Source: Eriocheir sinensis (lineage: Eukaryota > Arthropoda > Malacostraca > Decapoda > Varunidae). From it: DNA of 64,000 bases. The notes beneath the pieces were generated by a model. It ran no database searches and was not told the DNA's origin. It was given only the letters and a program-made list of their open reading frames with translations. The translations under genes and the position numbers were made by a program. Below are positions 10,203-29,539 of the stretch, one piece after another. Position 1 is the first letter of the stretch. Each line of letters begins with the position of its first letter. Location: the NCBI RefSeq assembly GCF_024679095.1, contig NC_066522.1, positions 9,507,614-9,571,613 on the forward strand. The letters run 5' to 3'.

Positions 10203-10782
10203 GGGAGGCGATGGCTGAGTGATCAGCGGGCGGGCGCGGTGTCTTGCAGGGCTCGGGTTCAAATCCCGCCCGCCACTATACGAGCTGACAATTTTCAGTC
10301 ATCACCGGTAGCTTAACCCCATGACTTCGAATTTTCTACAAGAAGACCTCACCAAGCAAAAGGAATGGAACAAAAAGTGTCTGCTACAATTCAATGAAGA
10401 AAAATGTAGTCCTGCACCTTGGGAGGGGATATCCAGCATACCAGTACCACATGGGAAACACTCCACTATCCACCACAGAGGTAGAGAAAGACCTGGGACT
10501 ATATGCTACCAGGCTACCAGTTAAGGCCAAATCCGTGCCAATCGCAGCGGACGGGTTAAGATTACCCACATGCTTTCTTGATAACCACTTATCAACCCGA
10601 ACTCTAGATAAACTCTCTAAAAAGGATCAAGGATGAGCTCGAGGGCGGGGAGTAACATAAGCCAAGCAAGATGGCCCCACTATAAATCACTTTGCGTGCG
10701 CCAATATGGGCCGGGCCCGGCAGGCCTCGTCAAGAAAGCCTGCCAGCGCTAGAGATCGAACGTATAAAGAACTAATATAAAA
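10203..10782 (+). mobile_element. tRNA-derived SINE, family A, copy 2 (interrupted)
   Basis: The head has an A-box-like TGGCTGAGTGA (10212-10222, last base off consensus) and a B box GGTTCAAATCC (10256-10266). The head runs to the TTAA at about 10312-10315, where copy 1 continues directly into the TACCCACATGC body. Here 239 foreign bases intervene, and the body resumes at TTAAGATTACCCACATGC (about 10555). From there it matches copy 1 through CAACCCGAACTCTAGAT, GGATGAGCTC and AAGATGGCCCCACTATAAA. The tail is less A-rich than in copy 1. The comparison shows a SINE interrupted after integration. Confidence 0.8.
10316..10554 (+). pseudogene. RT-derived segment nested in the SINE
   Basis: In overlapping frames this segment reads EWNKKCLLQFNEEKC, VVLHLGRGYPAYQYHMGN and TTEVEKDLGLY. 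That matches the order of the region downstream of the RT catalytic block in CR1-like LINEs (compare QMKFNVDKCKVLHIG...EKDLGITISSDL at 42.3 kb and MSFNVDKCKVMHIG at 47.5 kb). A frameshift separates the parts. The segment is flanked by TTAA on both sides and its outer bases are CCC and GGG. It is a dead fragment. How it got there is unclear; see findings. Confidence 0.65.
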
Positions 10783-11830
10783 CGACGCAAAGGAAGAAAG
10801 CTCACCAAATCGTTTAGTGAAATTAAAAAACTTTTGTGAGACCTGTGTCCTTCAGTGGAATAATACAGGCTGACGAGGATGATGATGATGATGAGCCAAC
10901 ACGGACATTTTGGGAGGGAAGAAGTGAAATATATTTCAACCGACAACCCATGAAAAAAAAAATAGATGACACCAACAGAAAAGTTGAAAATCCAGACGGG
11001 AAGTTTGTCGGGGGCTGAGTGAGAGGCTTTGAGTGTGCTGGAGATGAGAGAGAGGCGAAGTACGAGGAAAAGGGACCAAGAGGAGAAAAGGAAAGGGAAA
11101 GGAAGACTGAAGAGAGGAACAAGGAAGGGACGCAAGAGGGGGAATTTATAGGAGATGAAAGAAAGAAGGGACTGGAAGAGATAACTGGAAAGAAGGACAT
11201 GAAAGGGACTAGCAGTGAATGAAAGTCGGAAAGGGATGAGAGGAGAGGCAGGAGGACAGAGCAAAAAAGAGAGCAAGTGGCGGTGGGAAGAGTGGTTAAG
11301 ATGGTGTGGAGAGAGAGATAGTTGAAGAAGTTTAGAGGAGAGTGTGAGGAAGAAACTGAGGGTTCAAAAGGCGGGTATGAGAGAGATTGGATAGGACGAG
11401 AGATAGATTGGAAAATAGATAGACAGATAGACAGAGAGAGAGTGGGAGAGCAAGCAAGGGGAGAAAATAAATGGTGAACGTGGAGAGAGAAGAAAGAGTA
11501 AATGAAGGTACGACGATGGACGGGACGAGAGTGAGACAGGAAGGGCCAGCAACGAGATATAAACAAGACGAGGTGAGGAAGGAAAGGCGAGGGAAACAGA
11601 AGCCAAGATGAAATGAAAAAAAATAAGAAAAGGAGAAAAAAGAAGTGGAGCAGGAACGGGAAGAGGAAGAGGAAACATGGAAGAACAATTGACAAAAATA
11701 TGTTTATCTTCTTGGCTTCCTGTCGGCGTATCTCTCCCTCAGACACACAGGTGGAGGGAAAGATAAACGACAGAAGATAAAAATACAGCATACCACAACC
11801 GGTGCAACGAAACAAACGACAGCAAGAAAT
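10783..11830. other. Purine-rich DNA, no gene
   Basis: Plus strand is A/G-rich for about 900 bp. The 330-codon minus-strand frame across it is Phe/Leu/Ser/Pro-rich throughout, as expected from a polypyrimidine strand, and shows no domain. A short (GAT)n lies near 10876-10895. Confidence 0.6.
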
Positions 11831-12622
11831 TTAAAAATATCTGATGGCAAAATAGTGTTCTAGAGTCAAAACAAAACAAAGTGACACTCGTAAAAGACAA
11901 TACAACTCCTCATTAAGCTTTGGAGTGCATTCTATTTATATATTTGCTTTTATGCATAACTATGCAAACACTATACATTTACTTTTAGATGTTTATATGC
12001 ACAGATGAATAATGCATGCATCTAAATATTCATAAAATGATTGTCCATGTTTAGGTGTATGCATGCTATTTTGTACGTAGCGCGTGGATCAAATTTTAGG
12101 TTATTTAGTTTTGTACGTTTTTTGTCCCGCATCCCTTATTATTACTTACTAATTCACTAATAAATGCACTTGAATGGTTGCATGACAGACACACAGAAGC
12201 CCCTCGTCTGATAGAAGCCGTGAGCAACGTGTAGCGTCCCCGGGAATACAAGAACATATATCTTTTTTTCTGAATTCTCGATTTTCATTGGTGTGGTACC
12301 TTGGCGCATAATTTTTTTCTCAGTTAGAAGAATAACAAAGTTTATAACCTGCCGAGTACCGATATCCATATTCATGCCACTTGCAAAAGTGTTTTTTTTT
12401 CTTCGTCTTTTATGTCATTGTGTTGGCTGCCTGCCCACCCACCCTCAAGCATGCACACAGTTTCTGCGATGGTTTTCAAAATTACATGCATGAATTACAT
12501 ACACAAAGGGATGAAGCCGTTACGCAAATATCATCTCGGTGAACGCTTCGGCATTCACAAAACCAACAAACGTTTCATCATGCTCGAGCCAACGATGTGA
12601 AGAAGCAATACTACCTTTATCT

Positions 12623-12623
<1 letters not shown>
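11831..12623. other. AT-rich unique DNA
   Basis: Contains many ATGCAT-type words near 11950-12070 but no feature I can name. Confidence 0.45.

Positions 12624-12666
<43 letters not shown>
12624..12666. repeat. (AC)21 microsatellite
   Basis: Uninterrupted run. Confidence 0.97.
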
Positions 12667-12668
<2 letters not shown>

Positions 12669-12920
12669 TCCAACATTTACGGTAACACTACACAAGAGAA
12701 ATCAAAAGACAATATCAATAACAATTCCAGGAGATATTTTTTTTCCCAAAGAGACCAACGGCATCTCGACTGCCAGTGAATGAAAGGAGAGGTGGACGCT
12801 TTCGTATTCGCGGGGACCTCATATTAAACCAGAAGAGAACCCTTGGAACGTTCTTCGCAATATCGTTAAGTTTTCAATGAATGGAAAGAGGAGTTTATAG
12901 AATAGTGAAGTCAAGACTAC

Positions 12921-13051
12921 GGTGGTGGTGCTTTTGTTGTTGTTGTTGGTGGTGGTGGTGGTGATGGTGGTGATGGTGGTGGTAGTGATGGTGGTGATAG
13001 CTACAAAGTCGTGAATCGATGTTCATTGCAATAAATCCACCTGCCTATCAC

Positions 13052-13091
<40 letters not shown>
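12921..13091. repeat. (GGT)n-rich patch and (GA)19
   Basis: Irregular GGT/GTT/GAT triplets at 12921-12998 and a perfect GA run at 13054-13091. Confidence 0.9.

Positions 13092-15164
<2,073 letters not shown>

Positions 15165-15220
<56 letters not shown>
15165..15220. repeat. (AC)28 microsatellite
   Basis: Uninterrupted run. Confidence 0.97.
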
Positions 15221-15222
<2 letters not shown>

Positions 15223-15705
15223 TTCAAAGCATACATACTTCGTGATTCAGGCAGAGAAGAGTATGTTAAAGTTAGCTTTCATTGTAACGTGTAGCATACC
15301 AGTGGTCAAACATGAAAAAAATATCACATGACGCGGCAATCGTCAAAATACTCCCAGCGAGGAAGAACGGAACGAGAGGAATACAACATCGGCGAGTGCA
15401 GACCGATATTAAAAAGTAAGGAATGTGCCAGGCGGTCCACGGCAACAATCGCAAACAAATTAAAATTCCTGCCGGGAAACGATGCGGCAATGGGAGGAAG
15501 GAATGCGTGGCCATATTAAGAACATATTTTCTTGGTGAACGAAAGCGTAACAGTGGCAGCCTGTGTGGTTTGTTTCATCTTTTATATGTGTAAACAAAAC
15601 AAAGAAACTGATACCTACATAATTGCACCTGGTCACAATGTACTTTAAATTGAGGTCCATTTTTCAGAAACAGCACATAGCAAATATTCACTTTTTGAAA
15701 TAGCG
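15221..15705. other. Unique DNA, nothing recognised
   Basis: No repeat, RNA or coding signal recognised. Confidence 0.45.
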
Positions 15706-15798
<93 letters not shown>

Positions 15799-15846
15799 TA
15801 AAAATAATAGGCACGGAATAGCAATGAGCATTCAAGCACGTATTAT
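15706..15846 (-). repeat. (AAT)n plus a 46-bp conserved flank, copy 1
   Basis: (AAT)31 at 15706-15798 is followed by a unique-looking stretch of about 46 bp with AATAGGCACGGAA and GAGCATTCAAGCACGTATTA. The stretch recurs almost identically after the (AAT)n at 17511-17560. Read on the minus strand, it runs into a (TTA)n tail, which suggests the 3' end of a truncated retroposon. Confidence 0.75.
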
Positions 15847-16067
15847 CCATATACATTTTCCCCGACTTATTTCCAGCGTGATGGACGGTCATGGCTGAAA
15901 ATCCAACCGTTTAACAAACAGTTATAGCAATTTCTGTGCACAAAATTCGGTAACTAAAAAGACTTCATATTGAAGAACAGTTTAGAGAACGCAGAGGTAC
16001 ACGACATATGCCTATTCATGTTATCGAAGCGAAACGAGCGATACGTACAAGACCACAGGACAACAAG

Positions 16068-16069
<2 letters not shown>

Positions 16070-16161
<92 letters not shown>
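16070..16161. repeat. (TC)46 microsatellite
   Basis: Perfect run. Confidence 0.98.
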
Positions 16162-16935
<774 letters not shown>

Positions 16936-17356
16936 TAATATTTGTTTTCTTAACTGAAATAGAAAACCATTACCAGTAATAGCAGCAGTAGCATCAGTCT
17001 TCATGACCGTCCGCCATCTTACTGACCAACCAACCAAGTAAGGGGAAGAACACACGCTTGAGATAAGCAAAAAAGGGAACACCCACTCAGCCAGCCACCC
17101 AGCCAGCCAGGGTAAGGGTGAGAACACAGTGCACCGAGGAAAAACCTAATGATATCCCTGATATATTAGAAGCCCTGTCAGACGCAGCGGCTGCTTAATA
17201 GCTGGCTGGACGGCAATAACCCAATAACATCAATCTGGGTCACACGGTTGTCGAAGGCAGCCGCCAAGGCCTCAAAAACAACAGACACACGGGTTGTTCA
17301 CCATCCATCAAGCGGGAGGAGGCGGTGTTTGTTGGCAGGGTGTTCAGGCAGGGGAC
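16936..17356. other. Unique DNA with a CAGC patch
   Basis: A CAGCCAGC-type run lies near 17089-17111. Nothing else recognised. Confidence 0.45.
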
Positions 17357-17432
17357 GATAATGATGATGATGATAATAATAATAATGATTATAATAAAAA
17401 TAATAGCAATAATAATAATATTAACAACAGTA

Positions 17433-17512
<80 letters not shown>

Positions 17513-17560
17513 TAAAATAATAGGCACGGAAAAGCAATGAGCATTCAAGCACGTATTATT
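17357..17560 (-). repeat. (GAT/AAT)n plus a 46-bp conserved flank, copy 2
   Basis: Interrupted AAT repeats to about 17512, then the same flank as at 15796-15846 (one A/T difference inside AATAGGCACGGAAxAGCAAT and one A missing near the junction). Identity stops at ATTATT, so the two copies share only this end. Confidence 0.75.
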
Positions 17561-18009
17561 TTTTTCTCTCTTGTCGAACAAAAAAGGAAAATTGTGTTGA
17601 CACTGAAATTTTGTCTTCCGAAAAATATTCTTTTTCCTTCATAATTAAAAAGAAAAATAGGTGCGTAATCTTCGTTTTAGTAAAACGAAAAATTAATACT
17701 GCATGTAGGAAAAGTATTGGACACGAGAATCCGTTCAGCAAAATAACAAAAAAAAATCGTCATTGTCAACCGACAGGCCTAAAAAATCAAACCGGCCGAG
17801 CCTCCAATAGTCGTGACACGGGTTGGAAGTTTAGGTTAAAAGGCAGACAAGAGGCGGCAGGCGTCGAGTCCTAACGCCACCCTCGGTTGGGAATGGATTG
17901 ATGGGACGCGAGGTGGCGGTGACAGAGGAAACACATCGAAGTCGTATTCAAAAAAAGAAACAGATATTCACTTTCAGCCTAAGAAAAACTACAAGATTTT
18001 TTTAGTAAT
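17561..18009. other. Unique DNA, nothing recognised
   Basis: AT-rich, then somewhat GC-richer near 17760-17930. No supported feature. Confidence 0.45.
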
Positions 18010-18290
<281 letters not shown>

Positions 18291-18428
18291 TTATATTACC
18301 ATAAAAATTATACTTTTCCTACCAGTAAACCTTATAATTGTGTAATTTTGTCATTCAACACGTCCTGCATTATCTTTTACGTTTTAATTTCTTCGTACTC
18401 TACATACTTACTCGATCTACATTTATCT

Positions 18429-20013
<1,585 letters not shown>

Positions 20014-20015
<2 letters not shown>

Positions 20016-21137
20016 ATCATCTAAATTAAGTTTTAATTTCAGATGGAAGCACTAATTGCTAAAGATTATGATAGCATCACGAGAATAAACAGTGCAATAG
20101 TATTAGAATTTGAATAATTTGCTGCATTAAGAGCATCAGACATCAGAGCGTGGTAGTAATTAATTGTGGTAATGACTAAAAGGTTTCCACTTTTTCCTTT
20201 CCCGTCATACGTAATTGTCTGCAATATTATGCCAATATACATCATAATATTTCAAAGATAATAAATTCATAACTCTGATCGACGCAATAACTGCCACAGG
20301 AATGTCTGCTCCACTGTATTTACGATGGTGCAACTTCATAGTGTGAAGTATTGCTCAAAAAAACATTCATGGCACTAAAAATATATGTATAGAGTGAGTG
20401 TCTATATGTATAAAATAAATGTCATACTATATATAATAACTTAAAGCAGTGCTGTGTATCCATTGAAAGAAAAACTACCAAGATTTTATCAGAAATGCAG
20501 TCCATGAAAAGCCAAGCGCAATAAAAATAAAAAAGACATTAAACAAAATAAAAAAATGTAGAGCTGAACAGAGAGGAGCTGACTCTGGCAAGAACGTACA
20601 TTACATTTACATCATCCCGGCCTATCATGTTATGTAATGGGCGAAACAAGGCCAATGAGGGAGAAAATGAGACAACGAACAGTAAGATAAAAGAGGAACA
20701 ATACTTATACGCCATATGTTTTTTTTTTATTTTCTGGAGTCAGTAAATATTCTTCCATCAGCCACACCATCAATTAGTTTTATTTTAGGACTCGTTTGCA
20801 TTTTCTTACGCACTGTCTCTGTTCAGTATCACTACGTTTGATTCACTCGACAAGTCCCTGTTTTGCTTTTTTCTTTTATTTCATTTATATCGAGTTCCTA
20901 TTGCGTGCCTGTCGTTTGCCTGTTAAATCGCTTAGCTTTGTTGACTTTGTTCCGCTGTTTACTGGTCCTGCGTGATTATGTTCCCCGTGTTTGTTCGTTG
21001 TTGACGTCGTTATTTCGTTCAGTGCCGAGAGAAAACTTCAGAGAAGCAAAAATTGTTAAGCGGCCAGCAGAGCCTTCTTGAATATTACACACGAATTTTC
21101 AGGCAGGAGAAAATCTGTGCTCAAGGCCAGAACATTA
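20014..21137. other. AT-rich unique DNA, no gene
   Basis: More than 1.1 kb of unremarkable sequence. The 72-codon frame at 20863 has no recognised family. Confidence 0.45.
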
Positions 21138-21294
21138 TAGAGGAGGAGGAGGCGGTGGTGGTGGTGGTGAAAGAAGAAAAGAAGAAAATGAGAATATAGA
21201 AACTGAAGATGAGGGGAGGAGGAAGAGGAGGAGGAGAAGGAGGAGAGGAGGAGGAGAAGGAGGAGGCGGAAGAGGAGCAGAAGATGGAGGAGGT
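21138..21294. repeat. Irregular (GGA)n
   Basis: GGA/GAA/GGT triplets on plus. On the minus strand this is a CTC tract immediately beyond the 3' end of the CR1 tail at 21310. Confidence 0.85.
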
Positions 21295-21309
21295 AGTGTA
21301 GAAGGAAAT

Positions 21310-21474
21310 AGAAGAAACATGGAAACATGGACGAGCAGGCAGCAGAAAGCCTACTGGCTCATTGCGAGGCTTCCTGCTTTCAGTGATTTAATCAATCCGT
21401 CAGCCACAAGAGTGGCTTGCGGGAGGGATTGAAGCACTTGTGTATGTTCTCGTGGGTACGTTTAGTTCACTCCC

Positions 21475-21475
<1 letters not shown>
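21310..21475 (-). mobile_element. CR1-like LINE 3' UTR fragment, subfamily B
   Basis: Read on the minus strand, this has GATTAAATCACT, then AATGAGCCA, then GGCTTTCTG, TGCCTGC and a tail CCATGTTTCCATGTTT. The same order occurs after the coding end of the CR1 fragment at 47388-48336. No coding part remains, so this is a 5'-truncated copy of the same subfamily. Confidence 0.75.
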
Positions 21476-21527
<52 letters not shown>

Positions 21528-21546
21528 GCACGCGCGAGCGCGCGCT
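21476..21546. repeat. (AC)24 grading into CG/CA repeat
   Basis: AC run passes into alternating GCACGCACGCGCG and ends GAGCGCGCGC. This is alternating purine-pyrimidine for about 70 bp with one break, of a type known to favour Z-DNA. Confidence 0.95.
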
Positions 21547-21933
21547 AATTACATTGAGTCAAATTGCATAATTGAATCCATTTATATAATTGTAATCATG
21601 GAGATATGCATTCGTCGTTATACACTTGGATTCATAGGTATAATTGTGACTTGCTGTAACAAGTAATATCACAAGCAGGATTACACACTTCAAGTCTCTT
21701 TATTACAATTTAATGTTGGATGAGATTTACTTTGCTTTGCAGAGTTGTAAAATAAAATATATCCCTTTGACCAGTGTTAGTGATACTCTGCTTAGTCTTC
21801 GTCGAAAAATATCTATCAGCCCATTCAAAGGCAATTCAACAAGTCAGTCAGAAACAGCCGCAGCTACAACTGATATAAAAACTCGGCTTTCTCCCCTGTG
21901 GCTCTTCAGAGACGGCTTGATCTAGTGCAACGT
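21547..21933. other. Unique AT-rich DNA
   Basis: Nothing recognised. Confidence 0.45.
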
Positions 21934-22262
21934 CTACCACCATCTCCACCACTAACTCTACCACTACCTCTTCCTCCTCCTCCACCACTATCACCACCTC
22001 CTCCACCACCACCACCACTACAACCATCACCGCAGCCGCCGCCGCCGACACCACCCTCACGCAGGACACGAAGCTTTGTGAGTCACGAGCTGCAAGTTTT
22101 CCAATAATGTGGAACGCCAGGAAAGAGAGGGAAGGGAAGGGATGGAAGAGAAGGGAAGAGAAAGGAAAGAAGGGAGGGGAGGGGAGGGGAGGGGAAGAAA
22201 AGGAAAGGACGGAGAGGGAAAGGAAGGGAAGGGATGGGAAGAGAAGGAAACGGAACGGAACG
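21934..22262. repeat. (CCA/CTC)n patch and GGGAA-rich purine patch
   Basis: Irregular CCA/CTC/GCC triplets at 21934-22049, and degenerate GGGAAGGGA pentamers at 22118-22262. Confidence 0.8.
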
Positions 22263-22363
22263 GAAAGCGGAATAATGAAAGTGGAAACTGAGGGAGAGGA
22301 AGCCAAGCAAACATAACCCGAAAAAAAAAATGGAAGGAACAGTAAGGAATAGGAATGGAAGAA

Positions 22364-22367
22364 TGTG

Positions 22368-22430
<63 letters not shown>
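22364..22430. repeat. (GT)33 microsatellite
   Basis: One C interruption near 22374, otherwise perfect. Confidence 0.97.
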
Positions 22431-22431
<1 letters not shown>

Positions 22432-22651
22432 CAAAATATATGGCCGGTTTTCCTTTTTTTTTTTTTTTCGCTACATAATAGAAACATGATAATAATATTT
22501 ACACTGACTCATTAATTTCATGTTTTATTTTTATGCCAATGTGAATGTGTATGTAAGCGACGCGTCTTCTACATTATCCCGACAAAATTTCCTTAGCATC
22601 TTATTAAATATTAATTATACCTACTTCTTAACGGCATAATGAGGGTGTACT

Positions 22652-22747
22652 CGCTAGAAAAAAAATAACCCGAGACACTTTCAATTCATAAAAAGTTTAC
22701 GCTAGAAAAAAAATAACCCGAGACACTTGCCATTCATAAAAAGCTTA
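22652..22747. repeat. 48-bp unit in two tandem copies
   Basis: A unit starting CGCTAGAAAAAAAATAACCC at 22652 repeats at 22700 with only a few differences. Near-identity implies a recent duplication. Confidence 0.92.
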
Positions 22748-22847
22748 AAGACCACAATTAAACCAACTGACTACTGATTAGGAAGAGGAGGAGGAAGAGA
22801 AAAGAACGACGATGGCGACAAAAAAAAATGCACGCATAAAACGCACA

Positions 22848-22888
22848 CTCCTCCTCCTCCTCCTCCTCCTCCTCCTCCTCCTCCTCCT
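22848..22888. repeat. (CTC)n microsatellite
   Basis: Regular CTC triplets. Confidence 0.93.
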
Positions 22889-23589
22889 TCTCCTCCTTCC
22901 TGCTCCTCCTCCCTCTTAATCTTCTTTTTACTCTTCCTCGGATGACATGATATTTCTAATGCCGCTGCCTGTTTTCTTACTGTTGCGTACCCAGTTATCC
23001 CTACTGTTGTTGAGTAATCTGTACTGCTTCTGTACCTACGAATGGAGAGTCTTTATTCCTGGGATTCTTACAACCACTACCCCTGCTATTAGTGTTGCTG
23101 TTAAAGCTGTGATATCCTTACTGTCACCAAGTCATTTATCATTACCATTACCAAGTCAACCTTTGCTCCGATACGTCCTTTTCTTTTAAATATCAAGTCC
23201 TTTTTAATTTCCGCTTTCGGTTATCTGTTAAAATTCTGTTTCTGATTCACTTATTATCCATGATGTTTCCAAATTTCTCCTACTGTTGTTGCCTGCCCGC
23301 TATTCCTACTGTTACTAATTCTCCAGGTTCCCTGTTGTATGTGTTTACCTGATGCACCAATTAATGGAGGTAATTAATTAATAGTCACTAAATCAGTGAC
23401 CAGATTGTGAAAGCCTAGCCATTCCGGCCGCCTGGTATCAAAACAGACTCGCTTCATCATTTCCGTTGCTCTGAGCGGCGCCGGCAACGCTACGGTGCTT
23501 TTGGATGCCGGACCACGGGGGGAAGAAAAGTTGATGTTTTATTTTGCAGGACAACAACGAAATTGCACGAGGAAAGTAATGACGGGTTT
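22889..23589. other. Unique DNA, no gene
   Basis: Mixed composition with a GC-rich patch at 23425-23525 (GCGGCGCCGG). No supported feature. Confidence 0.45.
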
Positions 23590-23975
23590 TCGGGGATTCA
23601 TTTAATGAATACCAATAAAATATGACAAGGGATGCATTACTAAAGAATAAATACATGAATAATAAAATCTTTTAGAGGGAGCTCGGGAATACATTACTTG
23701 AATACAAAATATCATCTGTGATCAATGTTTCATTTAAGCAAAAACTAGAAAACAAATGTGTTTGGGAATACTTTTCCCAAACAAACAAAACTTGGTAATC
23801 AGGAATTTATTGGTGAAATACAGAAAAATCAATGAGTGGTCAGGGATTCATTGAATATAATATGATATAAGGTAACGTGTGAGTTGGGATTCAATACTAA
23901 AATGCAGGTAGTTAAAAATGAGTGATCAGAAACTTATGGCCACATTATACATAAATAATATGATTGCGTACTCAT
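23590..23975. repeat. Degenerate minisatellite, period about 40 bp
   Basis: GGGATTCATT-like words start near 23592, 23631, 23684, 23762, 23801, 23846, 23887 and 23929. Spacings are mostly 39-45 bp or about twice that. Each is followed by an AATA-rich stretch. Individual units are very diverged. Confidence 0.55.

Positions 23976-27436
<3,461 letters not shown>

Positions 27437-27467
<31 letters not shown>
27437..27467. repeat. (CA)15 microsatellite
   Basis: Uninterrupted run. Confidence 0.95.
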
Positions 27468-27469
<2 letters not shown>

Positions 27470-27739
27470 TAACACACACCTATTATCTCTAGTCAATTAA
27501 GTGATTATCTAATACATCTCAACTCCCAGACATGCACAAAGACGTCCAAGCATAAACCATCTTCCTCCTGCAACGCTGCGCACAAGGAGACCCATATTAC
27601 AGCCTCCCACAGCGTCTCAGGGTCAGCAGGCGGCACTAATGAGGTTTGTCTTGCTGGATATCAAAGCAAGGGTCTGTGTATCGAGCTACGACCCGCGTTT
27701 TCAGCCTAAGTGACAATAGCAGCTGTAATTAGATGTGTT

Positions 27740-27925
27740 TAATGACTCAAGAAGCACCGAAGACTGAATGAGAGGGAGGAAGAATATATGCACAGGAAAA
27801 GAAGGTAAAGGAGTGACAATAAAAATATCAAATGAAATGAGTTTACTGATTCAAAAAGCACCGAAGACTGAATAGAAGGATGAAGAAAAGAAAGACAAGA
27901 GAAGGTAAAGAGAGGATAAATACAA
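27740..27925. repeat. Two-copy tandem duplication, period 104 bp
   Basis: AAGCACCGAAGACTGAAT at 27752 recurs identically at 27856. Both are followed by a GAAGAA-rich stretch and an AAGGTAAAGxAG phrase. Confidence 0.85.
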
Positions 27926-28343
27926 TATATTCTCCGAACTTAAAAACCTGGCATGAAGAGCTATATGTAAATGGTGTATGAACATGATATAGGAGGTAAA
28001 CTAGTTTCTTTAGTGTTGTTTTATGATTTTTCCTTTTGATAATCAAGATTATCATAAAAGGGCTTAATTTTGAGAAAGGACGGGTAAAATATTTTGGAAA
28101 ATGAAAGAGGAAAACATCGTTAAGTGCATAAACAAACTTACATAATGAAACAAGAGTGACACTATAACCAAACGACATCCAACTCACAACTATGACATAC
28201 CTCCCTCCCCTCCCTGTCTGACTGAGACCCCTGCATCTCTTCACCCTACCACCATAGCTTGTCCCATTACAAGGCCAGGAAAAGATAGAGCAAGTCCAGC
28301 GAATGTGAAAAGAAGCAACACGACAACGGGGCGGCTCAACACA

Positions 28344-28345
<2 letters not shown>
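27926..28345. other. Unique DNA, no gene
   Basis: The 224-codon minus-strand frame here runs through the (GA)n at 28346 as Ser-Leu repeats. No domain recognised. Confidence 0.5.

Positions 28346-28426
<81 letters not shown>
28346..28426. repeat. (AG)40 microsatellite
   Basis: Perfect run. Confidence 0.98.
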
Positions 28427-28429
<3 letters not shown>

Positions 28430-29126
28430 GCCTAGTTGTCCTTTCTGATAAACATGCAAGAGATATGCCTACGCAGAACCATATAATACAATCATATAAT
28501 GGGGTGAGGAGCAGCAATACACAAAGTGCTGTCTATGTATACTGCCAAGGGGGAAGAGGAGGAGGAGGAGGAGGAGGAGGATAGGCAGCAGGAGTGCGAC
28601 GAAACACGGAAACAACAAAGAACATAAGCCCAGTTGTGTTCAAGAAACAATAATTCCTGCCGATATCTGTTTTGCATCGCCTTCCTTGAATTCCATGGCC
28701 ATTTTTCTAGTTCTCTTTTGTGAGTTTGGAGTGCAACGATCTTGCTGGAATTGATAATGACAAAACAGGAAAGGCAGAAACGATTCAAGCACAAACACGT
28801 TAACAATTTTTCATCCGCCAAGTAAAAATGCAAGGGAAAGCAAGCTAAAAAATATATATATACAGAAGAGCAGCGAGGTAGAAGATAGGCAGAATTTCAA
28901 CTGATGCGTAAAAGAATGTCAGTTGCTTCAAAATACAATACAAGGAGGGTAGCAGGAAGGCAAGCCACAACGACAGAGTGCGAGAAAAAAAAATTAACGA
29001 AAGTTTTATTAAGGAAAATATCGAGGCATCGTTCAGGCAAGCTGTTACAAGCTGCGCCGAAACTTGACACGCGCCAGGATTTCTCTCTCCACCTCTGACC
29101 AAGTTATCACGTGACAGATAGTGTTA

Positions 29127-29129
<3 letters not shown>
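28427..29129. other. Unique DNA with (GGA)8
   Basis: A (GGA)n lies at 28556-28580. Nothing else recognised. Confidence 0.5.
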
Positions 29130-29168
<39 letters not shown>

Positions 29169-29320
29169 GGGGGTGGGGGATATCTGGACTGCTATCGTAA
29201 TGAAAGGGGCGAGAGTCCCAGTGGAAAAAGGAAATAGAGGAGGGACAGACAGTCAGAGGAAGTAAGGAAACGGAGGGAGAGAGGAAGGAAAGTGATTTCT
29301 TATGGATGGAAGCTAATGGC

Positions 29321-29363
<43 letters not shown>
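29130..29363. repeat. Two (GA)n runs around a purine-rich spacer
   Basis: GA runs at 29130-29167 and 29323-29363. Confidence 0.95.
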
Positions 29364-29365
<2 letters not shown>

Positions 29366-29539
29366 TTCCATCAAAGAATGGTTCCAAGACATGATAAGCA
29401 CACTAAAAGGCAGAAGTAGGGTGGAGTGATGCATTAACATCAACGCCTCATGCAGCAGTCCACGTGTGCTTGTTTCAGAGATAAATCTTTACAAAACAAT
29501 TTCAAGTCATAATTTGCACATTATACGAAGAATACAACG

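Noticed and set aside
10823..11815. 330-codon minus-strand open frame, the longest in the window
   Set aside because: Lies on a polypyrimidine strand where stop codons are rare. Ser/Phe/Leu/Pro-rich throughout, no domain, and other frames are also open.
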